Assembly: GCF_035999195.1 (NCBI RefSeq)
Contig: NZ_DASYGY010000009.1
Location: 1,116,001-1,180,000 of the forward strand
Length of the DNA stretch: 64,000 nucleotides
Origin: Pseudoxanthomonas sp.
GTDB lineage: Bacteria > Pseudomonadota > Gammaproteobacteria > Xanthomonadales > Xanthomonadaceae
Direction: 5' to 3'
In this document: positions 26,721-35,146 of the stretch, one piece after another
Position numbering within the stretch: position 1 is the stretch's first letter
Layout: every line of letters begins with the position of its first letter
Program-made: the position numbers and the translations under genes
The notes under the pieces: generated by a model
Databases searched by the model: none
Told to the model about the DNA's origin: nothing
What the model saw: only the letters and a program-made list of their open reading frames with translations

Positions 26721-27463
26721 GCCCGTACCTTCCATATCCGCCCCCTGTACGTGGCGCCTGCAGATGACAGCAGGGTGACACAGGACGCGGCGTAATCGAC
26801 TGCCTCGCGCGCGTGGGTGTCGGTGTCGTCGGCGTACGCACGCGAACGCAATGCCGTGCGCATGGGGCCGGGCTGCAGCGCCGAAACACGGACGCTGCTG
26901 GTCGCCAGTTCGGTGTGCAGCATGCCGACCAGGGAGGTCAGTCCGTGCTGGGCCACCCCGTATGCCCCCCAGTACGCCTGCCCCACCCGGTCGAGGTCGT
27001 CGACAGCGAACACCAGCGCGGCGTCGTCCGACTCCTTGAGCAGGGGCAGGCAAGCCTGCGACAGCCACCACGGTGCGGTCAGGTTGACATGCAGCACGCG
27101 CGCGAAGGCGGCCGGATCGGTGTGTTCGAGCGGCGTCAGTCCCTTGAACTCGGCCGCGCAGTGCAACACGCCATCCAGTCGGCCCAGTTCCGCATGCAGG
27201 CGATCAGCCAGCTCGGCGTAGTCGTCGGGCGTGGCGCCTTCCAGATCGAGCGGATACAGCAGCGGCTCGGCGCCCACCTTCGCCACTGCGTCGTAGACAC
27301 GATTCAACTTCGGCACCTTGCGTCCGAGCAGCACGACGGTCGCGCCCGCGTCGGCGCACGCGACGGCGGCGGCGCTGCCCAGCCCGCCGTGCGCACCGCT
27401 GACCAGCACCACGCGCTGGTCCAGCGCGCGCGACGCGCGCGTCGGCAGGCCGATCAGGCTCAC
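26717..27463 (-). CDS. SDR family protein with altered catalytic residues
   Basis: The 248-residue protein has a Rossmann fold start VVLVSGAHGGLGSAAAVAC (glycine motif at 22-29) and the acidic or basic NADP patch LLGRK. It resembles YciK-type short-chain dehydrogenases (CAAEFKGLTPLEH, YWGAYGVAQHG). The usual catalytic Tyr-x3-Lys is Y168-GVA-Q172, and the Ser expected near 155 lies in AVDDLD, so the active site looks impaired. GTG at 27463 overlaps the grxD stop (GTGA), which decides the start. It forms an overlapping grxD-SDR-marC unit. The product may bind a dinucleotide or be an atypical enzyme; the substrate is unknown. Confidence 0.85.
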   Translation of the reverse strand: MSLIGLPTRASRALDQRVVLVSGAHGGLGSAAAVACADAGATVVLLGRKVPKLNRVYDAVAKVGAEPLLYPLDLEGATPDDYAELADRLHAELGRLDGVLHCAAEFKGLTPLEHTDPAAFARVLHVNLTAPWWLSQACLPLLKESDDAALVFAVDDLDRVGQAYWGAYGVAQHGLTSLVGMLHTELATSSVRVSALQPGPMRTALRSRAYADDTDTHAREAVDYAASCVTLLSSAGATYRGRIWKVRA

Positions 27464-27780
27464 GGCGCGTACGCCTCGGTGACGATGCGCTGCAGCTCGC
27501 CCGACTCGTGCAGTTCCAGGGTGATGTCGCAGCCGCCGATCAGTTCGCCGTTGATGAAAAGCTGCGGGAACGTCGGCCAGTTGGAGAAGCGCGGCAGGTT
27601 GGCGCGGATCTCGGGTTCTTCCAGCACGTTGATGACATGCAGCTGCTCCGCCCCCGCTTCGCGCAGCGCATGCACGGCCCGGCTGGAGAAGCCGCACATC
27701 GGGAACTGCGGCGTGCCCTTCATGAAAAGGACGATCGGATGGCCATCGACTTCGGCCTGGATGCGTTCCATCACCGGCAT
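27460..27780 (-). CDS. grxD: Monothiol glutaredoxin Grx4 (CGFS type)
   Basis: The 106-residue protein has the monothiol motif PMCGFSSRAVHAL, the preceding VLFMKGTPQFP, the TFPQLFINGELIGGCDI glutathione-binding segment, and the length of E. coli GrxD. CGFS glutaredoxins bind a bridging [2Fe-2S] cluster with glutathione and deliver it to Fe-S carriers. ATG 27780 has AAGGAGAA upstream. It is divergent from sodB, linking iron-sulfur and superoxide defence genes by position. Confidence 0.95.
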   Translation of the reverse strand: MPVMERIQAEVDGHPIVLFMKGTPQFPMCGFSSRAVHALREAGAEQLHVINVLEEPEIRANLPRFSNWPTFPQLFINGELIGGCDITLELHESGELQRIVTEAYAP

Positions 27781-27936
27781 GCTGTTTTCTCCTTCCTTGA
27801 CGGTTTGGCAACCACCGTCGGGTACACTTTCGGTCCGTTCCGCCGGCCTCGCCTGCGGATTGCATAGTGTAAGCCTTTGCATCGCCCGCCGATGACGGGG
27901 CTTCCCCTGACCCGCCTAGCACAAGGAAACCGAGCC

Positions 27937-28515
27937 ATGGCCATCGAACTGCCCCCCCTGCCCTACGACCGCACCGCGCTGGAGCCGCACATCTCCGGCG
28001 AGACGATCGATTTCCATTACGGCAAGCACCACAAGACCTATGTCGACAACCTCAACAAGCTGATCGAAGGCACCGAGTTCGCCGACGCCTCGCTGGAGGA
28101 GATCGTGCGCAAGTCGCAGGGCGGCATGTTCAACAATGCGGCCCAGGTCTGGAACCACACCTTCTACTGGAACTGCCTCAAGCCCAATGGCGGCGGCGAG
28201 CCGACCGGCAAGCTGGCCGAGCTGATCAACAAGACCTTCGGCGATTTCGCGAAGTTCAAGGAAGAGTTCACCAAGACCGCCATCGGCACCTTCGGTTCGG
28301 GCTGGGGCTGGCTGGTGCAGCGTCCGGACGGTTCGCTGGCGCTGGCCAGCACCTCGAACGCCGCCACCCCGCTGACCGGCGAGGACAAGCCGCTGCTGAC
28401 CATCGACGTGTGGGAACACGCCTACTACATCGACTATCGCAATGCGCGCCCGAAGTACGTGGAATCGTTCTGGGCGCTGGTGAACTGGGACTTCGTCGCC
28501 GGCAACCTGCGCTGA
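27937..28515 (+). CDS. sodB: Superoxide dismutase [Fe]
   Basis: The 192-residue protein has Fe/Mn-SOD metal ligands in order: H in FHYGKHHKTYVDNLN, H in NHTFYWNCL, and D and H in DVWEHAYYIDYRNARP. GTFGSGWGWL and the AQVWNHTFYWN and FKEEF segments, with Ala-Gln placement, fit iron SodB. It dismutates superoxide in the cytoplasm. AAGGAAAC lies upstream of ATG 27937. It is monocistronic with a strong terminator. Confidence 0.95.
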   Translation: MAIELPPLPYDRTALEPHISGETIDFHYGKHHKTYVDNLNKLIEGTEFADASLEEIVRKSQGGMFNNAAQVWNHTFYWNCLKPNGGGEPTGKLAELINKTFGDFAKFKEEFTKTAIGTFGSGWGWLVQRPDGSLALASTSNAATPLTGEDKPLLTIDVWEHAYYIDYRNARPKYVESFWALVNWDFVAGNLR

Positions 28516-28538
28516 GCAGCCAACGTCGCACCATGAAG

Positions 28539-28564
28539 AACGGCCGGGGAAACCCGGCCGTTTT
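28539..28564 (+). terminator. Terminator of sodB (probably bidirectional with purK)
   Basis: The stem ACGGCCGGG-GAAA-CCCGGCCGT with TTTTCTTTTG lies 24 bases after sodB and 27 bases from the purK stop, and is identical to the receptor terminator at 22385. Confidence 0.85.
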
Positions 28565-28590
28565 CTTTTGAACGCGGTGCGTGGGCGGGA

Positions 28591-29733
28591 CTACGCGGAC
28601 AGGCGCGCCACGACGGGCGCCACCTGGGCATCGCGTCCCAGCGCCGCGCCCACGCGCGCCAACGCGCCGGCCAGCGAGGACGCGTCCTGCGCACGCAGCG
28701 TGGCATGCCCGACCTTGCGACCCGCGCGCGGCTCCTTGCCGTAGTCGTGCCAGTGCCCGCCCGCCTCCTGCAGCACGCCGCGCGCATCCGGCATGTCGCC
28801 GATCCAGTTGAGCATGCAGGCATGGCCCAGAACGCTCGTCTCGCCCAGCGGCAGACCCAGTACCGCACGCAGGTGGTTCTGGAACTGAGATGTTTCCGCG
28901 CCCTCGATCGTCCAGTGGCCGGAGTTGTGAACCCGCGGGGCCATCTCGTTGGCGAGCAGTCCGCCGTCCCAGTAGAACAGCTCCAGCGCGAACACGCCCA
29001 CATAGTCCAGCGCCTCGGCCAACCGGCGCGCATGCGCGTACGCCGCCTCGGCCAACGTCTCATCGACGTGCGCGGGTGCCAGGCTCGCCGACAGCACGCC
29101 CTCGACATGCCAGTTCTCGGTCAGCGGCCACGTGCGGAATTCGCCGTCGCGACCCCGTACTGCGATCACGGACAGTTCCCGCTCGAACGGGATGAAGGCC
29201 TCGACGATCAACCCGACCGTGGCCGCCTGCGAACCCAACGCGTCCCAGGCCGCGTCGATGTCGGCCGGCGACTTGATGCGGAACTGGCCCTTGCCGTCGT
29301 AACCCAGCCGGCGCGTCTTGAGGATGCAGGTACCGCCGAGCCGTTCGACTTCGGCCCGCAGCGTCCCCAGGCTGTCCACGTCGGCGAACGCGCCGACCGG
29401 GATGCCGAGTTCCCGGAACAGCGTCTTCTCGACCAGGCGATCCTGCGCCACCGCCAGCGCGCGCGGATTGGGAAACACCGGAACGCGCGCGGCGAGCCAT
29501 TCGGCGCTTTCGGCCGGCACGTTCTCGAAATCGAACGTCGCCACGTCCACCTTCGAGGCGAATTCGGCCAGTGCGGCCTCGTCGCGGTAATCGCCCACCA
29601 GCAACGGCGCGAACTGCCCCGCGCACGCGTCGGCGGCCGTATCCATCACCAGGAAGCGCACGCCGAGCGGCGCGCCGGAGAGCGCGAGCATGCGGGCCAG
29701 TTGCCCGCCACCCAGGATGCCGACCGTCGTCAT
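28591..29733 (-). CDS. purK: N5-carboxyaminoimidazole ribonucleotide synthase
   Basis: The 380-residue ATP-grasp protein starts TTVGILGGGQLARMLALSGA, has ILKTRRLGYDGKGQF in the ATP-grasp core, FELFYWDGGLLANEMAPRVH-type metal ligands (ALELFYWDGGLLANEMAPR) and NSGHWTIEGAETSQF. It converts AIR, bicarbonate and ATP to N5-CAIR in purine synthesis, passed on to PurE. ATG 29733 overlaps the purE stop (ATGA). Confidence 0.96.
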   Translation of the reverse strand: MTTVGILGGGQLARMLALSGAPLGVRFLVMDTAADACAGQFAPLLVGDYRDEAALAEFASKVDVATFDFENVPAESAEWLAARVPVFPNPRALAVAQDRLVEKTLFRELGIPVGAFADVDSLGTLRAEVERLGGTCILKTRRLGYDGKGQFRIKSPADIDAAWDALGSQAATVGLIVEAFIPFERELSVIAVRGRDGEFRTWPLTENWHVEGVLSASLAPAHVDETLAEAAYAHARRLAEALDYVGVFALELFYWDGGLLANEMAPRVHNSGHWTIEGAETSQFQNHLRAVLGLPLGETSVLGHACMLNWIGDMPDARGVLQEAGGHWHDYGKEPRAGRKVGHATLRAQDASSLAGALARVGAALGRDAQVAPVVARLSA

Positions 29734-30239
29734 AGCGGCTGGCGGGGATCGTCGTGCGCCATCACGTCGTCGGTCTGGCGTGTGCGGAACGTGTCGAGCG
29801 CGGCCCCGATGGCCGGATACTCCGGCGCCAGCAGTGCGGCGGCGAACAGACCGGCATTGGCGGCGCCCGCATTGCCGATCGCGAACGTGGCGACGGGAAT
29901 GCCGGCCGGCATCTGCACGATGGACAGCAGTGAGTCCATGCCGTTGAGCGCCTTCGACTGCACCGGCACACCCAGCACCGGCACCGCGGTCTTCGCCGCC
30001 AGCATGCCGGGCAGGTGGGCCGCACCGCCCGCGCCGGCGATGATGGCGCGCAAGCCGCGCGATGCCGCCGCGTCCGCATACGCGAACAGCACGTCCGGCG
30101 TGCGGTGCGCCGAGACCACCTTCACTTCGTACGGAACACCCAGCGCATCCAGTTTCTGCGCTGCGTGCTGCATGGTCTCCCAGTCGGAGCGGGAACCCAT
30201 CACGATGCCCACCACGGGGCTGGAAACGCTGGCGGTCAT
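29730..30239 (-). CDS. purE: N5-carboxyaminoimidazole ribonucleotide mutase
   Basis: The 169-residue class I PurE has the signatures VGIVMGSRSDWETMQHAA, KVVSAHRTPDVLFAYA and IIAGAGGAAHLPGMLAAKT, and VPVQSKALNGMDSLLSIVQM. It isomerises N5-CAIR to CAIR and functions as an octamer. ATG 30239 has GAGGACGG upstream. The purEK order and overlap are standard. Confidence 0.96.
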   Translation of the reverse strand: MTASVSSPVVGIVMGSRSDWETMQHAAQKLDALGVPYEVKVVSAHRTPDVLFAYADAAASRGLRAIIAGAGGAAHLPGMLAAKTAVPVLGVPVQSKALNGMDSLLSIVQMPAGIPVATFAIGNAGAANAGLFAAALLAPEYPAIGAALDTFRTRQTDDVMAHDDPRQPL

Positions 30240-30300
30240 GGCCGTCCTCGGTCGCAAAGACGTATTCTACCCTCCTGACCGAATCGCCGAACGAGTCCCC

Positions 30301-30570
30301 ATGGACCGCAAACTGCTGGACCTGCTGTGCTGCCCCACCACCCGCCAGCCCCTGGCCGTGCTCGACGCGCGCGGGCTGGAAGCGCTCAACCGCGCCATCG
30401 GCGAGGGACAGGTCAAACGCGCCGACGACAGCGTACAGACCGAGCCGCTGCGCGAGGCGCTGGTGACGCACGACCGCAAGACCGTCTACCGGGTCGAGGA
30501 CGGCATTCCCGTGCTGCTGGCCGAGGAGGCCATCGCCACCGCACAGGCCGGCGACTTCCCGGCACGATGA
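30301..30570 (+). CDS. Trm112/YcaR family small protein
   Basis: The 89-residue protein begins MDRKLLDLLCCPTTRQPLAV and ends with YRVEDGIPVLLAEEAIA, matching the Trm112p-like/YcaR family. Classical members have a zinc site of two CxxC pairs; here CCP is kept and the second pair (usually LxC..C) is not evident. In proteobacteria these proteins are often near lipid A kinase lpxK and kdsB, but here it precedes nadC with a 4-base overlap. Its function is unknown. Confidence 0.85.
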   Translation: MDRKLLDLLCCPTTRQPLAVLDARGLEALNRAIGEGQVKRADDSVQTEPLREALVTHDRKTVYRVEDGIPVLLAEEAIATAQAGDFPAR

Positions 30571-31433
30571 GCGCGCATCCGACGCCGCCACCCGCCGAGG
30601 CCATCGCCGAGGACGTCCGCCGTGCGCTGGCGGAGGATGTCGGTGCGGGCGACGTGACCGCAGCGCTGTTGCCCGACACCGCGGACATCGCTTACCTGTT
30701 GTGCAAGGAAGAAGCCGTCATCGCCGGTCGGCCGTGGTTCGATGCCTGCCATCGCGCGCTCGATCCCGACGTGCGGATCGAATGGCGCGTGCAGGAGGGC
30801 GATCGCGTGCCCGCCGGCACCGTGCTGGCCACGCTGGCCGGTCGCGCGCGCGCGCTCGTCACCGCCGAGCGCGCATCGCTGAACTTCCTGCAGACGCTGT
30901 CCGGCACCGCCACCGTCACCGCGGCGTATGTCGACGCCGTGCGCGGCACCGGCTGCACCCTCCTCGATACGCGCAAAACCCTGCCCGGCCTGCGGCTGGC
31001 GCAGAAGTACGCGGTCCGTTGCGGCGGCGGGCAGAACCACCGCATCGGCCTGTACGACGCGGTGATGCTGAAGGAGAACCACGTGCGCGCGGCCGGCTCG
31101 CTGACGGCGGCCATCCGGTCCGCCCGCAGTGCGCAACCGTCGCTGCCGCTGATCGTGGAAGTGGAAACCCTGGCGCAGCTCGACGAGGCGCTGGCCGAAG
31201 GCTGCGAACGCATCCTGATCGACGACTTCGATGCCGACACCCGGCGGGAAGCCGTCCGCCGCGCCCGGGCTGCACCTTACGCAGGCCGCATACCGCTCGA
31301 AGTGTCGGGCGGCGTCGACCTGACCACACTGCGCGAGATCGCCGCCGATGGCGTCGACTTCGTCTCGATCGGTGGCCTGACCAAGCACGTCCGCGCCATC
31401 GACCTGTCGATGAAGCTCGGTCCCGCCCCATGA
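30567..31433 (+). CDS. nadC: Nicotinate-nucleotide pyrophosphorylase (quinolinate phosphoribosyltransferase)
   Basis: The 288-residue protein has the N-terminal open-face domain (VRRALAEDVGAGDVTAALLP) and the barrel with LNFLQTLSGTATVTAAYVD, TLLDTRKTLPGLRLAQKYAV and CGGGQNHRIGLYDAVMLKEN, ending EVSGGVDLTTLREIAADGVD. It converts quinolinate and PRPP to nicotinate mononucleotide in de novo NAD synthesis. The ATG lies inside the upstream stop (ATGA). Confidence 0.96.
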   Translation: MSAHPTPPPAEAIAEDVRRALAEDVGAGDVTAALLPDTADIAYLLCKEEAVIAGRPWFDACHRALDPDVRIEWRVQEGDRVPAGTVLATLAGRARALVTAERASLNFLQTLSGTATVTAAYVDAVRGTGCTLLDTRKTLPGLRLAQKYAVRCGGGQNHRIGLYDAVMLKENHVRAAGSLTAAIRSARSAQPSLPLIVEVETLAQLDEALAEGCERILIDDFDADTRREAVRRARAAPYAGRIPLEVSGGVDLTTLREIAADGVDFVSIGGLTKHVRAIDLSMKLGPAP

Positions 31434-31771
31434 ACCTGTCGCCGCTCAGCGCCCTGCTGTGGCTGATCGCTGGCGGCGCCGCGTTCGCGTACTGGAACGC
31501 CGCGCGTGCCGCCGCCGAACGCGCCGGCATGCTGGGACGGAATGCCTGCAAGGCCGCAGGCGTCATCTGGCTGGACCAGAGCGTCCACGCGAACGGCCTG
31601 CGCCTGCGTCGCGGCGACGATGGCTGGCTGGGTTTCGAGCGGAGCTTCCGATTCGAGTATTCGTACGATGGCGTCGACCGCCATGTCGGGCGACTGGTGC
31701 TGCGCAAGGGTCAGCTGATTTCGTTCGTCGGGCCGATGGCGCCCTCGATCACGTCGATCGAGCCGCACTGA
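31430..31771 (+). CDS. DUF3301 family membrane-anchored protein
   Basis: The 113-residue protein has one N-terminal membrane span (LSALLWLIAGGAAFAYWNAA) followed by a soluble domain: ACKAAGVIWLDQSVHANGLR, GWLGFERSFRFEYSYDG and GRLVLRKGQLISFVGP. This pattern fits DUF3301, small proteins of gammaproteobacteria with no known function. Its ATG overlaps the nadC stop, making a Trm112-nadC-DUF3301 unit. Confidence 0.8.
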   Translation: MNLSPLSALLWLIAGGAAFAYWNAARAAAERAGMLGRNACKAAGVIWLDQSVHANGLRLRRGDDGWLGFERSFRFEYSYDGVDRHVGRLVLRKGQLISFVGPMAPSITSIEPH

Positions 31772-31814
31772 ACCGCACTGCCCGCGCGCCGTGGCGGTCA
31801 GGCGGGGAGACGGT

Positions 31815-32264
31815 TCACTTCACCACGCGCAGGAACGGCGGGCGCTTGCCGGCCGGCGGCGGCGGATCGTCGTCGGGGGGCGTGTCCTGGGAGCTGGCGG
31901 CATCGTCGTCGCCACTGGCGTCGGTGTCGTGCGGCACGTCGTCCGGCAGCGCCATGCCCTGCCCGGTCTCGCGCGAATAGATCGCCAGCACGGCGCCGAT
32001 CGGCACATGGACCGCATGGCTCACGCCGCCGAAACGCGCGGTGAAACTGACCGCGTCGTTGTCGATCATCAGCCGCACCACCGCACGCTCGGCGATGTTC
32101 AACACCACCTTGCCTTCCTTCACCGCACTCGCGGGCACCTGCACGCCGGCCATCGTCGCGTCGACCAGCAGGTGCGGGGTCATGCCGTTGTCGGCGATCC
32201 ACTCGTTCAACGCCCGCAGCAGGTACGGACGGTGGCTGGTCATGCGGGTGTGTGCGTCGGTCAT
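31815..32264 (-). CDS. sspB: ClpXP protease specificity-enhancing factor SspB
   Basis: The 149-residue protein has the SspB fold sequence YLLRALNEWIADNGMTPHLL, the ssrA-tag-binding segment (SFTARFGGVSHAVHVPIGAV, then LAIYSRETGQGM), a flexible acidic linker and the C-terminal ClpX-binding tail PPFLRVVK. It delivers ssrA-tagged proteins to ClpXP. ATG 32264 has GAGACG upstream. It follows sspA, as in E. coli. Confidence 0.95.
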   Translation of the reverse strand: MTDAHTRMTSHRPYLLRALNEWIADNGMTPHLLVDATMAGVQVPASAVKEGKVVLNIAERAVVRLMIDNDAVSFTARFGGVSHAVHVPIGAVLAIYSRETGQGMALPDDVPHDTDASGDDDAASSQDTPPDDDPPPPAGKRPPFLRVVK

Positions 32265-32328
32265 TTCACGTCTCGAAGACCGCGCACGATGCGGCATCGC
32301 GCCTGGCCTGGCGTTGCACGGCGGCGGG

Positions 32329-32964
32329 TCAGGCCGGGATCTCGCGCAGCTTCTTCTCCGCATCCGTCAGGCTGCGCAGGAAGCCGGGATGCCGGAAGAT
32401 GCGGTTGCCGTAGTCCTCGATCGCCTTGCCGTCCTTCGGCAGCGGCACGTCCAGCGACGGCAGGCGCCAGATGATCGGGGCCATCGCGCAATCGGCCAGG
32501 CTCATCTCGGGATTGAGGAAGAACTTGCTCGCCTTGAACAGCGGCACCGACGCGGTCAGCAGTTCCTTCAGGCGCTTGCGGCCGGCTTCGGCCTGCTGCT
32601 TGTTGCCCAGTTGGATGGCCTGCACCTGCGGCACCCAGTCGTGCTCGATGCGCAGCATGGCCAGCCTGAGGCGCGCGCGGGACAGCGGATCCACCGGCAT
32701 CAGCGGCGGATGCGGATAACGTTCGTCCAGGTATTCGCTGACCACCGAGGCGGCGTACAGCACCAGGTCGCGCTCCACCAGGGTGGGCACGGAATGGTAG
32801 GGATTCAGATCGATCAGATCTTCGGGCGGGTTCTGCGGATCCACCGGCACCAGGTCGTAACTCACGCCCTTGGCGGCGAGTACCAGCCGCACGCGGTGGC
32901 AGAGCACATCATCGGTGGAGGAAAACAACGTCAGTGTATTGCGCATACGTGGGCTCGCAGCCAT
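32329..32964 (-). CDS. sspA: Stringent starvation protein A (GST fold)
   Basis: The 211-residue protein has a thioredoxin/GST N domain (TLFSSTDDVLCHRVRLVLAA, NPYHSVPTLVERDLVLYAAS) and the all-helical GST C domain (FLNPEMSLADCAMAPIIWRL). SspA lacks glutathione transferase activity and binds RNA polymerase sigma-70 holoenzyme in stationary phase and stress. GGAGAG precedes ATG 32964; an ATG six codons in is an alternative. It lies between petABC and sspB, the usual gammaproteobacterial order. Confidence 0.94.
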   Translation of the reverse strand: MAASPRMRNTLTLFSSTDDVLCHRVRLVLAAKGVSYDLVPVDPQNPPEDLIDLNPYHSVPTLVERDLVLYAASVVSEYLDERYPHPPLMPVDPLSRARLRLAMLRIEHDWVPQVQAIQLGNKQQAEAGRKRLKELLTASVPLFKASKFFLNPEMSLADCAMAPIIWRLPSLDVPLPKDGKAIEDYGNRIFRHPGFLRSLTDAEKKLREIPA

Positions 32965-33061
32965 TCACGGCTCTCCGACGACCGGAATCCGCCGATCGTA
33001 CCGACGCCGCCAGCCCCTTGCTGACGGTCGCCACGGTCCCTGAGTGTGCAATCCGCGCCGG

Positions 33062-33086
33062 GAAAAGCCAAGCAATCCACTTGGCT
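33062..33086 (-). terminator. Terminator downstream of petC
   Basis: On the minus strand AGCCAAG-TGGATTG-CTTGGCT is followed by TTTCC, 58 bases after the petC stop. The T run is short. A second GC palindrome (GCGGCGTC..GACGCCGC) lies between it and petC. Confidence 0.6.
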
Positions 33087-33144
33087 CTTTCCTGCCGAAG
33101 CGGGCCCTGCGGCCCGTCCGCGGCGTCGGATGCGCGACGCCGCG

Positions 33145-33891
33145 TTAGTGGACGTCCTTCCAGTACTCCTGCTTCAGCAGGTAGGCCAGGAACGTCAGCG
33201 CCGCCAGGAACAGGATCACCCACACGCCGATGCTCTGGCGCTTCAGGGCCGCCGGCTCGCCGACATACTCCAGGAAGTTGGTGATGTCGCGCGCGGTCTG
33301 GTCGAATTCCTGCGCGCTCTGCCGTCCGGCCTGGGTGACTTTCAGGCTTTCCACGTGGCGCTCGCCGGTGGCGGGATCGACCGCACCGAACTCGGCGTGC
33401 TGCAGGCCCTGCAGCTCCCACAGCGGGTTGGGCATGGACGCGTTGGGGAACAGCTTGTTGTTCCACCCCAGCGGACGCGATTCGTCCAGGTAGAAGGACT
33501 TCAGGTAGGTGTAGATCCAGTCGCTGCCGCGCACGCGCGAGATCACGCTGAGGTCCGGCGGCATCTTGCCGAACCACTTCTCGCCGCCAGCGACGGGCAT
33601 GGACACCTGCACCTGCTCGCCGAACTTGGCGCCGGTGAAGTTGAGGTTCTTCATCACCTCGTCCTCGGTCAGGCCCAGGTCCTCGGCCATGCGCGAATAG
33701 CGCATGTACTTCAGCGAGTGGCAGCCGGCGCAGTAGTTCATGTACAGCTGCGCGCCGCGCTGCAGCGAGGCGCGGTCGCCCAGGTCGTTGCCGGCCTGGA
33801 GCGTGGCACCGCCGCCGGCGGCGAAGGCGGAGAACGAAATCAGCAACCCGCTGGCGAAGACAGCTAGGCGAGAGGCGAAAGTCTTAGTCAT
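33145..33891 (-). CDS. petC: Cytochrome c1 of the bc1 complex
   Basis: The 248-residue protein has a signal peptide (SRLAVFASGLLISFSAFA), the c-type haem motif C54-AG-C57-H58 in YMNYCAGCHSLKYMRYSRMA, an axial Met in the MPPDLSVISR/NASMPNPLWELQ region, and a C-terminal membrane anchor (SIGVWVILFLAALTFLAYLL). It passes electrons from the Rieske centre to soluble cytochrome c in the periplasm. It overlaps petB by 8 bases. Confidence 0.96.
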   Translation of the reverse strand: MTKTFASRLAVFASGLLISFSAFAAGGGATLQAGNDLGDRASLQRGAQLYMNYCAGCHSLKYMRYSRMAEDLGLTEDEVMKNLNFTGAKFGEQVQVSMPVAGGEKWFGKMPPDLSVISRVRGSDWIYTYLKSFYLDESRPLGWNNKLFPNASMPNPLWELQGLQHAEFGAVDPATGERHVESLKVTQAGRQSAQEFDQTARDITNFLEYVGEPAALKRQSIGVWVILFLAALTFLAYLLKQEYWKDVH

Positions 33892-35143
33892 GCGTCGTCA
33901 CCCGCGCGGGCACTGGCTTGGTCTTGTCGATCTTGGTCCAGATCGGCATGGTCAGGAAGAACAGGAAGTAGAACGCGGTCAGGAAGCGGCCCACGATGGT
34001 TTCCACCGGATCCGTACCCGGGCCGGCGCCGATCTTGCCCAGCCACACGAAGCTGATCGCGAACAGGCCCAGCAGCACCTTGGACAGCACGCCGCGGTAG
34101 CGGTAGGACTTGACCTTGGCGCGGTCCAGCCACGGCACCAGGAACAGGATCGCGATGGCGCCGAACATCACCAGCACGCCGCCGAGCTTGTCGGGCACCA
34201 CGCGCAACATGGCGTAGTAGGGCGTGTAGTACCACACCGGCTTGATGTGCGCCGGGGTGACCAGCTTGTTGGCTTCGGTGAAGTTGTCGTGCTCGAGGAA
34301 CCAGCCGCCCATGGCCGGCGCGAAGAACACGATGAAGGCGGCGAAGATCAGGAAGCAGCCGACGTAGAAGCCGTCCTTGACCGTGTAGTACGGATGGAAC
34401 GGCACGCCGTCGGCCGGCGCGGTGGGCGACCAGCGGTTGCCCTTCGGGCCCTTCTTGATCTCCACGCCGTCGGGGTTGTTGGAGCCGACTTCGTGCAGCG
34501 CGAAGATGTGCAGCACCACCAGCAGCAGCAGCACCAGCGGCAGCGCGATGACGTGCAGCGCGAAGAAGCGGTTGAGCGTGGCGTCGCTGGGCAGGTAGTC
34601 GCCCATGATCCACTCGGTCAGGCCGTTGCCGATCACCGGGATGGCGCCGAACAGCGAGATGATGACCTTGGCGCCCCAGAACGACATCTGGCCCCACGGC
34701 AGCACGTAGCCCAGGAAGGCTTCGGCCATCAGCACCAGGTAGATCAGCATGCCGAGGATCCACACCAGTTCGCGCGGCTTCTGGTACGAGCCGTACATCA
34801 AGCCGCGGAACATGTGGATGTAGACGACGATGAAGAACAGCGAGGCGCCGGTGCTGTGCATGTAGCGGATCAGCCAGCCCCACTCCACGTCGCGCATGAT
34901 GTATTCGACCGAGGCGAAGGCTTCCGCCGCGCTCGGCTTGAAGTGCATCGTCAGGAAGATGCCGGTCAGGATCTGGTTGACCAGCACCACGATCGACAGC
35001 ACGCCGAAGATGTACCAGATGTTGAAGTTCTTGGGCGCGTAGTACTCGCTCATGTGCTTGCGGTACACGGGCATGAAGCCCGGCGCGCGCGCATTGAACC
35101 AATCCATCACGCCGTCGGCGGTACGGGAAAAGATGTTCGCCAT
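33884..35143 (-). CDS. petB: Cytochrome b of the bc1 complex
   Basis: The 419-residue protein has eight or more membrane helices with the bis-histidine haem ligands in RYMHSTGASLFFIVVYIHMF and ALHVIALPLVLLLLVVLHIF. It has the quinol-site PEWY-like loop (here KPVWYYTPYYAML) and GYVLPWGQMSFWGAKV. The length covers the fused b6/IV form usual in proteobacteria. It oxidises ubiquinol and drives the Q cycle. It sits 3 bases after petA and overlaps petC. Confidence 0.97.
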   Translation of the reverse strand: MANIFSRTADGVMDWFNARAPGFMPVYRKHMSEYYAPKNFNIWYIFGVLSIVVLVNQILTGIFLTMHFKPSAAEAFASVEYIMRDVEWGWLIRYMHSTGASLFFIVVYIHMFRGLMYGSYQKPRELVWILGMLIYLVLMAEAFLGYVLPWGQMSFWGAKVIISLFGAIPVIGNGLTEWIMGDYLPSDATLNRFFALHVIALPLVLLLLVVLHIFALHEVGSNNPDGVEIKKGPKGNRWSPTAPADGVPFHPYYTVKDGFYVGCFLIFAAFIVFFAPAMGGWFLEHDNFTEANKLVTPAHIKPVWYYTPYYAMLRVVPDKLGGVLVMFGAIAILFLVPWLDRAKVKSYRYRGVLSKVLLGLFAISFVWLGKIGAGPGTDPVETIVGRFLTAFYFLFFLTMPIWTKIDKTKPVPARVTTHD

Positions 35144-35146
35144 GGC

